Source: Paenibacillus sp. FSL R5-0490
GTDB taxonomy: Bacteria; Bacillota; Bacilli; Bacillales; Cytobacillaceae
Assembly: GCF_001956215.1 (NCBI RefSeq)
Contig: NZ_MRTQ01000027.1
Coordinates: forward strand, 1-63,041
Length of the DNA stretch: 63,041 nt
Direction: 5' to 3'
Below the pieces are notes generated by a model. That model saw only the letters and a list, made by a program, of their open reading frames with translations. It was not told the DNA's origin and made no database searches. The translations under genes were made by a program, and so were the position numbers. Below, in pieces: positions 20,384 to 30,448 of this stretch; within the stretch, counting starts at the first letter, position 1, and each line of letters opens with the position of its first letter.

Positions 20384-20527
20384 TTAAAATAAATTTATTA
20401 TTTGATAGCCTGCTATAAAAACTTGTATTGGCAATAAAAATAGATCAACACACCCCGGAGCACATCCGTCATCATACGTCTTACTCTTGTCATAAGAACC
20501 TTTTTTCTTCTTTTCATTATTAGACAT
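20384..20527 (-). CDS. Small membrane protein with CxxxC motif, 47 residues
   Basis: The short frame starts MSNNEKKKKGSYDKSK, has a central GCAPGC motif, and ends in a single hydrophobic segment (VDLFLLPIQVFIAGYQIINLF). A GGATGGG ribosome site lies five bases from the ATG. It sits between the WXG100 gene and the glycine-zipper gene, so it probably belongs to the same operon. I do not recognise the family. The compact size, good start signals and coherent soluble-plus-helix layout argue that it is real. Confidence 0.6.
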   Translation of the reverse strand: MSNNEKKKKGSYDKSKTYDDGCAPGCVDLFLLPIQVFIAGYQIINLF

Positions 20528-20553
20528 AAAAACCCATCCAATCTTTATATTCT

Positions 20554-20856
20554 TCAATCCGCTTTAAGTCTGGCCAGTCTCTCTAATTCTCTTTGTCTTT
20601 CAATTTCTTCTCTGACTCTATCAACTTCATTAGCAGCACTTTCCAATTCTCGACTGATGTTATAAAGGTTATCCGAGTGCCTTTGGAAGAGGACGCCTGC
20701 TTCTTCCAATGCGGAATCAAATTTGTCCCGCGCTTTGCCCTTCCATTCACCTGCATGGTTTTGGACACTTTGCTTTAGTTTGAATTCCTCTGTTTTGATA
20801 TCATCTGAAGCTGTCTGAAATACCCTTGCAAGGGCTCTTACATGTGATGAGTTCAT
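20554..20856 (-). CDS. WXG100-family protein (YfjA-like)
   Basis: The 100-residue helical hairpin has WKG at the turn (residues about 38-40), flanked by two amphipathic helices and a charged C-terminal tail (EIERQRELERL). WXG100 proteins are secreted by, or pair with partners for, T7SS. This one is separate from the esxA of the machinery operon and heads the effector-like cassette, so it is probably a dedicated targeting partner for the 416-residue protein. Confidence 0.82.
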   Translation of the reverse strand: MNSSHVRALARVFQTASDDIKTEEFKLKQSVQNHAGEWKGKARDKFDSALEEAGVLFQRHSDNLYNISRELESAANEVDRVREEIERQRELERLARLKAD

Positions 20857-20993
20857 TTTGACACCTCATTTTTAAAAGTTTTTTATCCAATAATTTAAAG
20901 TCTCTTCATTTCTTTCATGCCTAATTCTTTATTCTATTTTTAGAGGGCAGTTATTTGAGAGGAGTTTGCTGAAGAATTTGGTAGCAGTAATTA

Positions 20994-21022
20994 TGTACAT
21001 GTCTCCAAACCGGAGACATGTA
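20994..21022. repeat. Perfect 12-bp inverted repeat after essA
   Basis: GTACATGTCTCC and its exact complement are separated by five bases, eleven bases after the essA stop. There is no T-run on either strand, so a standard terminator is doubtful. It could be a weak terminator, an mRNA stabiliser or a protein site. Confidence 0.6.
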
Positions 21023-21032
21023 CGGGAATTAT

Positions 21033-21512
21033 TTAATTGTCAGCCTGCTTCGCCATCCTCGGAATGAGGAATCCCATAATCACACCTATGGCAATGACAA
21101 GCAGAATACTATAAAGAATCATTAATTTGTTATCCTGTTCAGCGGGTGCTTGATCCTCCGCAGTGAAAAAGCTTTCCTGTTTCGAATCGGAAAAAAGCTG
21201 AAGCTGGTCTGCTTTTGCGGTGATGGTATTAGTAGTGGTTTCACCGCCGTCGAAAAGCTTCTCCTTCACTTCCTTCAAAGGATCCAGGTTCTTTTTTGTA
21301 AAAGTAAGATCCTTTTGTTCTTCCGGGATCTCTTTCTTATTTTCATAAAGCGATTTTTCATGGAGGTAATCGGTATTCTCTTTGAATTCCTTTTTTTCAT
21401 AGGTATTCGGTGTTACGTTATTAAAATCAGGGGTTGCCCCGGCAGATTGGCCAGCAAGCAGCCAAAACGCCGGGAGCAGAACTATTACTTTAAGGAATTT
21501 ATTAAGCTTCAT
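21033..21512 (-). CDS. essA: T7SS protein EssA (YueC-like)
   Basis: The protein of 159 residues has an N-terminal signal/membrane segment, a charged extracellular stretch, and a C-terminal membrane helix (LMILYSILLVIAIGVIMGFLIP). It matches EssA/YueC in size, topology and position after esaA. I start it at the ATG at 21512: GAGGA lies eight bases upstream, while the earlier ATG at 21527 overlaps its own Shine-Dalgarno. It overlaps the esaA stop by eleven bases. Confidence 0.82.
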   Translation of the reverse strand: MKLNKFLKVIVLLPAFWLLAGQSAGATPDFNNVTPNTYEKKEFKENTDYLHEKSLYENKKEIPEEQKDLTFTKKNLDPLKEVKEKLFDGGETTTNTITAKADQLQLFSDSKQESFFTAEDQAPAEQDNKLMILYSILLVIAIGVIMGFLIPRMAKQADN

Positions 21513-24348
21513 AAGCCTGGTCCTCATCCCTCTTTGTACGCAGGTCCTTTATAGACCGGACTGCAAATGGAATGATGGCAAGGAAGGCAATAATGCCAAG
21601 CAGTATGACGATGGCCGGAATAAACAGGGTTTGTGAGTCATACTGAATGGACATATACACCTTGGACATTGGGTCCTCATAGTTAATATTCGGTGCTGTA
21701 AGAGCAAGGAACGGACTGATGAAGAAGGCGATAAGACCTACACTCAGAATCCATCCTGCCAAATTGCCGATCTTGAACCCTGCCAGTACAATGGCCGAGG
21801 CTGCCGTCAGCAGCAATATGGTGAAAATGGTCCACTCTATTGCGCGATCCTGTTCCATTGAGTAAATATTGAGGCCGAATATGCTGATAATCAGACCAAC
21901 AATTAGATTCAGCAGCACAAACATGGATGCATGGACAAGCATCGGCGCATTTTTGAAATAATGGCTGAAGTATCCGATCATTAAGCTGCTGAGCAGGACA
22001 ATGGCCAATACGACAACCGGCGGCAGCTTGTTTTCCTCTTTCTTTTCAGCTGTTTCTCCGCTGATTTGAAGCGGGCTGGATAATTGCTCGTATACCGGAC
22101 CATTCTTTTGGCCATTCACATAGGTGTTTCCAAGAAGATTGTAAATATCATCCCTGAACATCTGAGTTGTCTCTACGTTCGAGCCCCACTTGGAATTCAG
22201 TGTATCTGCATCCTGCTGGACACTTTGCACCTTTTGCTCCAGCTCGTTTGTATAGGATACGATATTGCTTTGATTTTCTCCTATAGATCCAACAAGATCA
22301 TTAATCATCAGCATTCTTTGGCTGATTCCCTCTTGTTTGACCATAACGGAAGTTCCGTCAATGCCATCGACAGGCATTTGGGTATTAGCCGATAATAACT
22401 GAATATTATCCATAACAGCTATTGCGCTTTCCTGCAGTGCAGATAAGTCTGATTGCATAGCAGATTGCTGCTCTTCAATCTTCTGGCTATAATCATTAAA
22501 AAATGCAGTAACCTGATTATCAAGACCTGAAAGCTGTTCCTCAGAATATGGGATGGATGTATTCAATTCATCCCAAACCTTTTGTTCATCCTCGTTCACC
22601 TTTACAATAGGATTCAACTTCTCAATAAAGGTTTTAAGTTTCTCAGGATTATAATTAATGGAGGACTCTATAGTTCCTTCGAATCTTCCGAGTGCAGAAT
22701 AATATTCCATCATTTTTGAAGGAACGGCATAGATAATTGGCTGGTTAAACACTTCTGTTAACTTCGCCTTGCTTTCGCTGTCTAAATTTAATTCAAGAAT
22801 TTTATTTTCTTTCTGGTCGATTAAACCAATTAAAGATGAAAAATTTCCGGAATTACTTAACTGCTGAATCAAATTTTTGTTCTCTTCAACCAGCTTATTA
22901 TAGTCTTCAACCAATTTTCCGTTTTGAGCAGCCAATTCATTGTTGACAGCCTTGAGTTCATCCACTACTTTCTGCAGAGGATTTTCTCCTGTGTCATTCG
23001 CAGAAATCTTCTGCTCTACATTAAGCAAACGCTGGGAAAGCTTCGGCAGGCTTGCGACTGCTGCGGCAGCTTGCTCCGGAGTTCCTTCAATTGTTTCAAG
23101 CGAAGATTTAATCGTGTTTATTTCATTGGCAATGGCCTGCAGCTCTGCTCTCTCATTTTCCAGACCTGGAACTGAAGGAATGGCTTTATCCGGATTCGTG
23201 GTAGCAGCAGTCTGTTTTACAGCATAGCTTTTGTTTGAAGCCGCTGATGCTGTTCCTGGATTTCCGGCAGATGTCCCTTTTGACAATTCCTGCTTCAAAG
23301 AAGCTATGTTTGCCTCGACTTGGCTTAGGGTATTTCGTTCTTGTTCCATAAGATAATTAATCAATTCTTCTCTTTGTCTATCCACTTGTGAAGTGCGGAT
23401 AGCAGAGAGGCTGCTGAATGTCTCACTGTTTTCTTTTAGCTGAGACTCAACTGAATCAAGTGTGCTTGACAGCTGCTCACCGCCTTCATTTAGTGCGGCT
23501 AATGATTCAGAGTACTGCGGATCGTGTTTCCCGGTTAGGGCCTGTATATTTAGCACACTTTCATCCTGCAGCTTCTGAAGAGTTTCCCGCTGTGCATCCT
23601 GATATTCCTGGTATTGGTCAACATATTGAACAAATCCAGCAAGACTCTCTTCAAATTGAGTAAGGTTATTTTCACCTTCTGAAGTACTCTCTGCAGCTGT
23701 CTTCACTGTCGACTGAATGCTCTCCAGCATATTGCGCTGCTGTTCAATTTCCGCTGCCAGGTTCTTTGAGCTGGGCTTATAGAAAGCGAGCATGGCATTC
23801 TGGAAGTCTATTTCTTTTTGTAAAATGGTATCGAACTGGGATTTCACATTTTCAAGGTCCTGTGATACATAGGTCCAGTACAAGGTTGAAATCTTTCCAT
23901 TCACACGGTTGGTGGCTGTCTGAATCTCGCGCAGAACTTTTTCCCGGTTCAGTGAGTTCAGCTGGTTCTGAACGGTATATTCAAAATTTGCTTTTTCAGG
24001 CTGCTGGCTTTCATAGGACATGATGTTCTTTGAAAAATTGGAAGGAATATAAACGACTGCGTCATACTTGGTATTCCTCAAGCCATTTTCTGCAGCACTT
24101 CTGCCGATGACGCTCCACTCATATTGTGAACCGTCTTCGAGGATCGATGTGATTTCCTCTCCAAAATCAAGAGACTTATCTTCCTTGTCAGCCCCTGTAT
24201 CTTCATTAACAACTGCTATGGTTCTTGTGGCATTCTCCCTGACCAGCAGAGGATTATCGCCGATTGAGCCAAAAAAGATGGCTGGCGCGGCAATAATCAG
24301 AAGCATCACCAAAACCATTTTCACGATATATTTTGTTTTGGCTGTCAT
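21502..24348 (-). CDS. esaA: T7SS membrane protein EsaA (YueB-like)
   Basis: The 948-residue protein has one N-terminal membrane helix, a long extracellular coiled-coil stalk (about 40-760, with many Gln/Asn/Glu heptads), and about five C-terminal helices (about 775-930). This is the EsaA/YueB layout. In B. subtilis YueB is the receptor for phage SPP1, so this surface protein could be a phage receptor here too (inference). It overlaps the end of essC by four bases and is part of the minus-strand T7SS operon. Confidence 0.92.
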   Translation of the reverse strand: MTAKTKYIVKMVLVMLLIIAAPAIFFGSIGDNPLLVRENATRTIAVVNEDTGADKEDKSLDFGEEITSILEDGSQYEWSVIGRSAAENGLRNTKYDAVVYIPSNFSKNIMSYESQQPEKANFEYTVQNQLNSLNREKVLREIQTATNRVNGKISTLYWTYVSQDLENVKSQFDTILQKEIDFQNAMLAFYKPSSKNLAAEIEQQRNMLESIQSTVKTAAESTSEGENNLTQFEESLAGFVQYVDQYQEYQDAQRETLQKLQDESVLNIQALTGKHDPQYSESLAALNEGGEQLSSTLDSVESQLKENSETFSSLSAIRTSQVDRQREELINYLMEQERNTLSQVEANIASLKQELSKGTSAGNPGTASAASNKSYAVKQTAATTNPDKAIPSVPGLENERAELQAIANEINTIKSSLETIEGTPEQAAAAVASLPKLSQRLLNVEQKISANDTGENPLQKVVDELKAVNNELAAQNGKLVEDYNKLVEENKNLIQQLSNSGNFSSLIGLIDQKENKILELNLDSESKAKLTEVFNQPIIYAVPSKMMEYYSALGRFEGTIESSINYNPEKLKTFIEKLNPIVKVNEDEQKVWDELNTSIPYSEEQLSGLDNQVTAFFNDYSQKIEEQQSAMQSDLSALQESAIAVMDNIQLLSANTQMPVDGIDGTSVMVKQEGISQRMLMINDLVGSIGENQSNIVSYTNELEQKVQSVQQDADTLNSKWGSNVETTQMFRDDIYNLLGNTYVNGQKNGPVYEQLSSPLQISGETAEKKEENKLPPVVVLAIVLLSSLMIGYFSHYFKNAPMLVHASMFVLLNLIVGLIISIFGLNIYSMEQDRAIEWTIFTILLLTAASAIVLAGFKIGNLAGWILSVGLIAFFISPFLALTAPNINYEDPMSKVYMSIQYDSQTLFIPAIVILLGIIAFLAIIPFAVRSIKDLRTKRDEDQAYEA

Positions 24349-27300
24349 GCTAAGACCTTCCTTTCAGTGGCACATAAAGGAATTTGAATTTTTAATTCCT
24401 TTCCGTTTATAACGTAATAACCATATCCCGGCTGAATCTCCGCCTCTTTCCGGTCGTATGGAAGGGTAAAGAGCGTCTGCTCTGATTTTTTCATCAGAAC
24501 GACTGCCTGGCGGATCTGTTTGATTTCTGCCGTTAAGGAATCGTATCCTTTCGTCAGTTCATTATTGCTGCCTGTCACGATGACGCTAAAGCCAAGATGG
24601 CTTCCATTTTTCATCAGCCTTGCCATTCTTTCCTGCAGGCTGTTATCCAATGTCTGTGCAAAACGGGAGTATCCATCCACAGCCAGCACGATCGGCGAAA
24701 ACTCTATATCTGTATTGCCATGCTGGATGGAATTAAGATATTCTTTTTCCCTTAGGGATAACTGTTCTTCAGCCTTTGCTGCCCAATCGCTGATCTGATC
24801 CTTTGTCTCGATATAGACTGACTTTTCCTCACTGGCATAGGATGATAATCCTCTGTCAAAGGAATCGAAAATACCGACAGATTCAGCACCCTGAGAAAGC
24901 ATTTGATTGATCATAAGCTTAAGGACATTTGTCTTTCCTTTTTGGGCCTGCCCAAGGATAATGCAATGCTTCGTTTTATTGAAGTTTGCATATACAGGTT
25001 TGACTGATTCTTCATCAAGGCCAATTGGTACAAGTCCTGGCTGTGTCTCTCCCGCAGTGTAACGGGTAAAGTTAATTGTATTAAGCTCTGCCGGAAGCAT
25101 CGGAACCTCTTCAGGCTGACTGCAGTCCTTGTATTTCTCCTTCAGTTCCTGGATGTCAGCCCGGATCGATTCCATGATCTCGAAATCGTCCTTGCCCTCT
25201 GCCGGCAGGAATACCTGTGAAAAATAGGCCTCTTCCATTTTAATAATGGCTCTTCCTGGTATTGGCTCAGGTGCGAATGGAACTCTCCCCAGAACGGAGT
25301 AAGCCTCGCTGCTGTCCATCAGATAATGGACGACTTTTGTTTTGAGGTTATTCATGAGCGACTGCCGGATAGAATTGATCCGTGTCGCAGCGAAAATCAT
25401 ATAGATGCCGAGTGACTGTCCATCCCTGGCAATCTGATTAATTTGCGTTTCAAGCTCCTGCATTTCCTCTTTTACTAAATCGAAGTTATCAAATGTGATA
25501 TAGACGAGCGGCAATTTTTCATTGCTCATCGAATTGTACATCTTAATTCCGCTGACTTCCTGCTGCTGGAATAATAGCTTTCTGCGGGCAATTTCATCCT
25601 TGATCAGATTCATAAACTTTTCAATTTTTCGTTCTTCATCCATCAGGAAGAAATCGGCCGTATGCGGCAGCTGCCTTAATGGAAGGAGTGAACCATTGCC
25701 AAAATCGAAAATATAATAATGTGCTTCTTCAGGAGACCGCTTTTCGGCAATGCTGAGCAGCAGTGTCATAATTGTATGGGATTTTCCATAACCGGATGAG
25801 CCGAACACGCCTACATTTCCATCCTCTATGATTTGATAGCTTAATGGATACTGGCTCTGCTTCTCAGGCTCATCCACCATTCCTAAATGAATTTCATTAT
25901 TCTCCTCAGCGCGATAAAGTTTTCTGCTTAAGCGCCCTTCAAGAGGAGGAAGCCACGGACTTCTAAGTTTCTTAATGCCCATCGAGAACTGTGCTGCTTC
26001 AATTTCTTCCACAACTGCTTCAATTTCTGTCTTTCCGCCTTTTTTCTTCCCTTGGCGTGAATTCACATCTGATAATGGCACAAGCCCAAGGTCAGTTACG
26101 ATTGCAATCTCATCCTCTGTCTCAGAAGAGTCTTCCATATAAGGGGCCCCGCTCCATGCAGATTGGAACAGTTCATAGACTTCATTATTGCCGACCTGCA
26201 GATAGCCGCGGCCGGTTACGGTAATAGCAGCGGCATCGCCGTTTTTAATGATTTCCCGGCTGTCATCTGTGTCCTGAACCTTTAAAGCCACCCGGAAACG
26301 GGCATTACTCCAGATCTGTTCGTCAATGACACCGCCCGGCTTTTGGGTTGCCAGAATTAAATGAACTCCCAGGCTCCGGCCGATTCGCGCGGCACTGACG
26401 AGCTCTCTGATGAATTCGGGTTCTTCACTCTTAAGCTCCGCAAACTCATCGGAAATCAAAAACAGATGAGGAAGCGGCTCCTTTGCCATATTGTTTTTAT
26501 AAAGGTCTGTGTAATCGTTTATATGATTTACCTGATATTGATCAAAAAGCCTTTGCCGTCTTTTTAATTCGCTTTTGATGGAGGCAAGCGCTCTTGAACT
26601 GAAGTTTTTGCTGCCTTCAATATTGGTAATCGTACCCAGGAGATGCGGCATGTTCTTAAACGGCTGTGCCATGCCCCCGCCTTTGTAGTCAATCAGCAGG
26701 AAAGCGACCTCATGGGGATGGAAGTGAACAGCAAGTGAAAGAATATACGTCTGCAGAAATTCACTTTTTCCCGACCCCGTTGTCCCGGCCAGCAACCCGT
26801 GAGGGCCATGCGCCTTTTCATGAAGATTCAATAGCGAGAGGTCTTCCTTTCCTTTTAAACCGATTGGAACTGCCAGGGATTTGGAAGACTCCTTCGTAAG
26901 CCAGTTCTCTTTGATTGGAAGTTTCCCTACTTCTTTAACCTTCATCATTTCCAGGAAGGAAACGCTATTTGGAATGGAATTGGTCATTCCAACCTGATGA
27001 TCAAGCGTTCTTAACAGACGGGAAAATTCCTCATTTCCCTTCTTCTGATGAACATCAAGCTTAAATGGAATGCTCACGGCCTTTTTATCTTCAATCAGAA
27101 TGTCCCCTTCTTCCTGATTGACATATCTGACAAGGGTTTGAATATTATCATGCAAGCTTTCCTTTGAGTCTGCTGCAAAGATCACGGAGATTCCCATATT
27201 GGAGTGATCTCCCTCCAAATATTCCAAAATCACATGATCTGCAATCAGCTGGTGATTGGCTATGATGAACACAAGATGAGGTGAATACACCTGCTTCTCT

Positions 27301-28817
27301 TTATTTTCATCCAAATCCCTTTCACGCAGGATTTCATAAAGGGAAGACAGCAGCTGATCTCTTGTTTGTTCGTTATAAATCAGCCCTTTTGCATGTGCAT
27401 GCGGCATCTGGAAATGCGGAAGCCATTTGAGCCATTCCCATTTTTTATATTCTTTTTCATTAAAAATAAATACGAACCGAACATCATGATAGCTGTGAAA
27501 AAAGGCCAGCTGCCCAATGATCTGGTGGATCTCATTTTTAACAACCGACTCTTTTCCGATCAGCCCGATTGGCCCCTTTGCCAGATCAGCCACCACAGGT
27601 ACATTTCTAACTTCTTTATACACTTTTTCCATCTGCTGTGACTGTTCAAGCAGATCATCGATTTCACGGTTTGACATATCCCCTGAGCTGACCTTCACCT
27701 CATAGCTCGCAGGCACATTTCCGGTACCCAGTCTGAATTGAAGGAAATCAAAGCTCTGCAGAGGCCGCTCCCAAATGCGGTCGGATATATGGCCCGTAAA
27801 ATACTTCATTTTCTCAAAAGACGGAAAGTGGAATTCCAGAACATGCTTCTGCTGGTCAGACAATGCCTGCAGCTCTTTTCGCTTCTCTTCCAGATAGGCA
27901 GTATAAACTCGATGCCTGCGCTCTTTCCGCTTTTTTTGATTGCTTTTATCCTTGAAGTACTGGACTGTGGATGTCACTAAAGTGGTCATGAACATGACCA
28001 TTGAAATGATAATAAAAATCCCTCTTGGCTGAATTAAAGCCACGATGCCCATAACGATCAGCATAATCAGCGGCGGCATGATAATCAGCCATAATCCCCT
28101 GCCTGAATCATCCGGCTCCTGTGACGGAAAGGACAGGGAAACCTTCTCATCCGGCATTTCATAGATCATTCTTGGCGTTCTCCGATAGAGCGGATATTTC
28201 TTTGCCATCTCAGATTGCGGCCTGATGGTAATGGGAAGCTTTGATTCATAGTATTCAAAGCTATCTATCTGGAAAAGATCTTCTTCTATTATTCTTAAAG
28301 ACATAAAGGGGAAGAACAGCACATCCCCCATTTCAAGGAAGGTCCTCTCTTCAACTCTTTTTCCGTTTATATAAAGCTGTCCTGAACCCGGCTCTGCCAT
28401 CCAGCCCTTTTTTGTTCTTATCAGGTCAAAAGAATGGCTGGCCTCCATTAAAATGCCGTTCTTTTTATAAATGGAAGCTGCCGGGTTATCAGAGGAAATC
28501 TCTATTTCCCTTTGATAGCCCGAATAGTAGGTCTGGCTTTTAAGGGCTTCAGAGGTTACTATTATCGTCAGGATTTCCCCCGCATCATTTATATGAAAGG
28601 GTTCTCCGCCATTCAGCCTTCCGAGAACCGACTCATTCTGCCTAACTTCATAGAAGCTGTCGTGCTTTTCTATTGACACAATTCCTTTTGTAAAAGGAAA
28701 CTCCCTTATTGTCACCAGCTGTTCCAGCTCAGGGCCAATGGTGATCCTGCTGATTTTTTCAATTGGCATAGACAGCTGCTGGCAGTAATCGCTGTAAAAC
28801 AACCATAACTGTTCCAT
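24345..28817 (-). CDS. essC: T7SS motor ATPase EssC (YukBA)
   Basis: This 1490-residue FtsK/SpoIIIE-type motor drives substrate export. It has N-terminal FHA-like domains (about 1-180), two membrane helices (about 243-285), and three ATPase modules with P-loops GTTGSGKS, GSSGYGKS and the more divergent GQAQKGKT. The first has a clear Walker B (LFLISDEFAEL). It matches full-length EssC rather than a split YukA/YukB form. Ribosome site GGAGG. Confidence 0.95.
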   Translation of the reverse strand: MEQLWLFYSDYCQQLSMPIEKISRITIGPELEQLVTIREFPFTKGIVSIEKHDSFYEVRQNESVLGRLNGGEPFHINDAGEILTIIVTSEALKSQTYYSGYQREIEISSDNPAASIYKKNGILMEASHSFDLIRTKKGWMAEPGSGQLYINGKRVEERTFLEMGDVLFFPFMSLRIIEEDLFQIDSFEYYESKLPITIRPQSEMAKKYPLYRRTPRMIYEMPDEKVSLSFPSQEPDDSGRGLWLIIMPPLIMLIVMGIVALIQPRGIFIIISMVMFMTTLVTSTVQYFKDKSNQKKRKERRHRVYTAYLEEKRKELQALSDQQKHVLEFHFPSFEKMKYFTGHISDRIWERPLQSFDFLQFRLGTGNVPASYEVKVSSGDMSNREIDDLLEQSQQMEKVYKEVRNVPVVADLAKGPIGLIGKESVVKNEIHQIIGQLAFFHSYHDVRFVFIFNEKEYKKWEWLKWLPHFQMPHAHAKGLIYNEQTRDQLLSSLYEILRERDLDENKEKQVYSPHLVFIIANHQLIADHVILEYLEGDHSNMGISVIFAADSKESLHDNIQTLVRYVNQEEGDILIEDKKAVSIPFKLDVHQKKGNEEFSRLLRTLDHQVGMTNSIPNSVSFLEMMKVKEVGKLPIKENWLTKESSKSLAVPIGLKGKEDLSLLNLHEKAHGPHGLLAGTTGSGKSEFLQTYILSLAVHFHPHEVAFLLIDYKGGGMAQPFKNMPHLLGTITNIEGSKNFSSRALASIKSELKRRQRLFDQYQVNHINDYTDLYKNNMAKEPLPHLFLISDEFAELKSEEPEFIRELVSAARIGRSLGVHLILATQKPGGVIDEQIWSNARFRVALKVQDTDDSREIIKNGDAAAITVTGRGYLQVGNNEVYELFQSAWSGAPYMEDSSETEDEIAIVTDLGLVPLSDVNSRQGKKKGGKTEIEAVVEEIEAAQFSMGIKKLRSPWLPPLEGRLSRKLYRAEENNEIHLGMVDEPEKQSQYPLSYQIIEDGNVGVFGSSGYGKSHTIMTLLLSIAEKRSPEEAHYYIFDFGNGSLLPLRQLPHTADFFLMDEERKIEKFMNLIKDEIARRKLLFQQQEVSGIKMYNSMSNEKLPLVYITFDNFDLVKEEMQELETQINQIARDGQSLGIYMIFAATRINSIRQSLMNNLKTKVVHYLMDSSEAYSVLGRVPFAPEPIPGRAIIKMEEAYFSQVFLPAEGKDDFEIMESIRADIQELKEKYKDCSQPEEVPMLPAELNTINFTRYTAGETQPGLVPIGLDEESVKPVYANFNKTKHCIILGQAQKGKTNVLKLMINQMLSQGAESVGIFDSFDRGLSSYASEEKSVYIETKDQISDWAAKAEEQLSLREKEYLNSIQHGNTDIEFSPIVLAVDGYSRFAQTLDNSLQERMARLMKNGSHLGFSVIVTGSNNELTKGYDSLTAEIKQIRQAVVLMKKSEQTLFTLPYDRKEAEIQPGYGYYVINGKELKIQIPLCATERKVLA

Positions 28818-28837
28818 CTTTCCACCTCCTGTCTATC

Positions 28838-30181
28838 TTAATTTGGCTTTGTCTTTTCTGACTCTTCCTTCTTCTCCGCAGGCTTTTCTGCAGATGTTTC
28901 AGCTGCCTTTGCATCTGCAGGCTTTTGCTCTTCAGCAGCCTTTTGTTCAGGCTCTTGTTTTACTGCCTGTTCATTATTTTCGCTGCTGCTTTGCTCATCC
29001 TGAAGACGCTGCTCCTCTTCCTCCTGAGCTTTCTGTTCCTCTAAATACTCATCAATCTCTGCTTGAATTTCGTCGATTTTCTGCTGTTTTTCATCGGATT
29101 CAAGGCTATCATCCGCTTTGACAACTTCACGGTACTTAAGCAATGCGAAAAGAATTAAGTCCCGATCCTCAAGATCCCGCGAGATATCGAGAGCCTCCTT
29201 GGCGTCTCCCCTCCCAATGTGAATCCAGTAATGATAGTAAAGGGGATCCGTCTGAAGGGTGATTGTATTTTGGACATTCTCTTTTTGGTCTTCTGTCAAT
29301 GCTTCATTTATTATGTAGGACTGTGCCAGTTCGTACTGTACCACTCTTGGCATCTGATCAATATCATAATTGGATAACTCAGAAACGACTTCACTATACT
29401 GGCTTTTCAGGAAATGCTCCTGGCTGTTAATAAAAGCTGCCTGTTTTGGCTGAGTAAAGATAAGGGAATATAGGCTGAAAGCAACGAAAGGCACTAAAGC
29501 AATCAGCAGACCCCATGCCGAATATCTTGTGGCTTTCCACTTTTTTTGCGGAATCCTAGCATATTCCTTATCTTTCTTTTCAAGCATTTCTATATTAGTC
29601 CGGATGACGTCTGACAATTCATTTTCATCCTTGGCTTGGATGATACTTGCCGCTGCGGGCGACAATTCAATGGTTTCATGAAGGCTAAGGTAATCCCGGA
29701 AGGCGCGATTTCCATCTACAGCAGAAGCGATGGTCGCTTTCAATTCCATCCAGAGTTTTTCCTGATTGGTTTCATAGGGCGGAAGGCTTTCACTTACACC
29801 ATAATGAAGCAAATGGGGTGACAAGCTTTCATCCGCCACAATGTTTTCAGGACAGATGATAAGATGCAGCCTGGAATACGGATGACTTTTCACAAGCTTC
29901 AGGAGCTGCGAAGAAAAAATCCATCTGCTTCTCTGGTCTTTCTTTTTTAATTTGGAAAAGGTTAAGTAATTTGAGGGAAGTTTCAGGACGAGGCGCAGTT
30001 CATCCTCTGTTAAATGGATATCCCTTTTAATAGCTGATTCCATCGCCTGGAGCAATTCCAATTCCGCAGCAGCATCAGCTTTAATTTTTTCTCTTTGGAA
30101 AAGAATAGTAAGGGATTGATGATCTGTTTCGACAACCGCTTCAAGCTGCTCTTCAAGGTAGGTTTGACTCTTTTCTGACAT
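28838..30181 (-). CDS. essB: T7SS protein EssB (YukC)
   Basis: The 447-residue protein has a cytosolic pseudokinase-like domain (about 1-215), one membrane helix (about 224-245, WGLLIALVPFVAFSLYSLIF), and an extracellular helical domain ending in a Glu/Gln/Lys-rich low-complexity tail (about 375-447). EssB bridges EssC and the membrane complex. It lies between esaB and essC as in Bacillus. Confidence 0.92.
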   Translation of the reverse strand: MSEKSQTYLEEQLEAVVETDHQSLTILFQREKIKADAAAELELLQAMESAIKRDIHLTEDELRLVLKLPSNYLTFSKLKKKDQRSRWIFSSQLLKLVKSHPYSRLHLIICPENIVADESLSPHLLHYGVSESLPPYETNQEKLWMELKATIASAVDGNRAFRDYLSLHETIELSPAAASIIQAKDENELSDVIRTNIEMLEKKDKEYARIPQKKWKATRYSAWGLLIALVPFVAFSLYSLIFTQPKQAAFINSQEHFLKSQYSEVVSELSNYDIDQMPRVVQYELAQSYIINEALTEDQKENVQNTITLQTDPLYYHYWIHIGRGDAKEALDISRDLEDRDLILFALLKYREVVKADDSLESDEKQQKIDEIQAEIDEYLEEQKAQEEEEQRLQDEQSSSENNEQAVKQEPEQKAAEEQKPADAKAAETSAEKPAEKKEESEKTKPN

Positions 30182-30195
30182 TTTTAAATGCTCCT

Positions 30196-30435
30196 TTATA
30201 AAATTTCGAAACGGTCTCCAGTGGTAATCCCCTTTTCTGCCAGCTTATCGTTTCCTGACAGAATCATTTGCTTGTTGGGAATTCTGACCCAATATCCTTC
30301 CCGGGGCGGCTGAGAAATTGACTTAGCTTGCCAAACAATATCAACTACTTTTTTAACAGAGTGATAGTTAGATAGACGGAGGTCAAAAGGTTCAAGTTCA
30401 TAATGTTTTAAATCAATTGTCACTTCTATGTACAT
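30196..30435 (-). CDS. esaB: Ubiquitin-like T7SS protein EsaB (YukD)
   Basis: This 79-residue beta-grasp protein has the conserved WQAKSISQPPREGYWVRI block and ends GDRFEIL, as in B. subtilis YukD. I use the ATG at 30435; the in-frame GTG nine bases earlier is part of the GAGGTG ribosome site. It precedes essB and follows the attenuator. Confidence 0.9.
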   Translation of the reverse strand: MYIEVTIDLKHYELEPFDLRLSNYHSVKKVVDIVWQAKSISQPPREGYWVRIPNKQMILSGNDKLAEKGITTGDRFEIL

Positions 30436-30448
30436 TGTCAACACCTCA

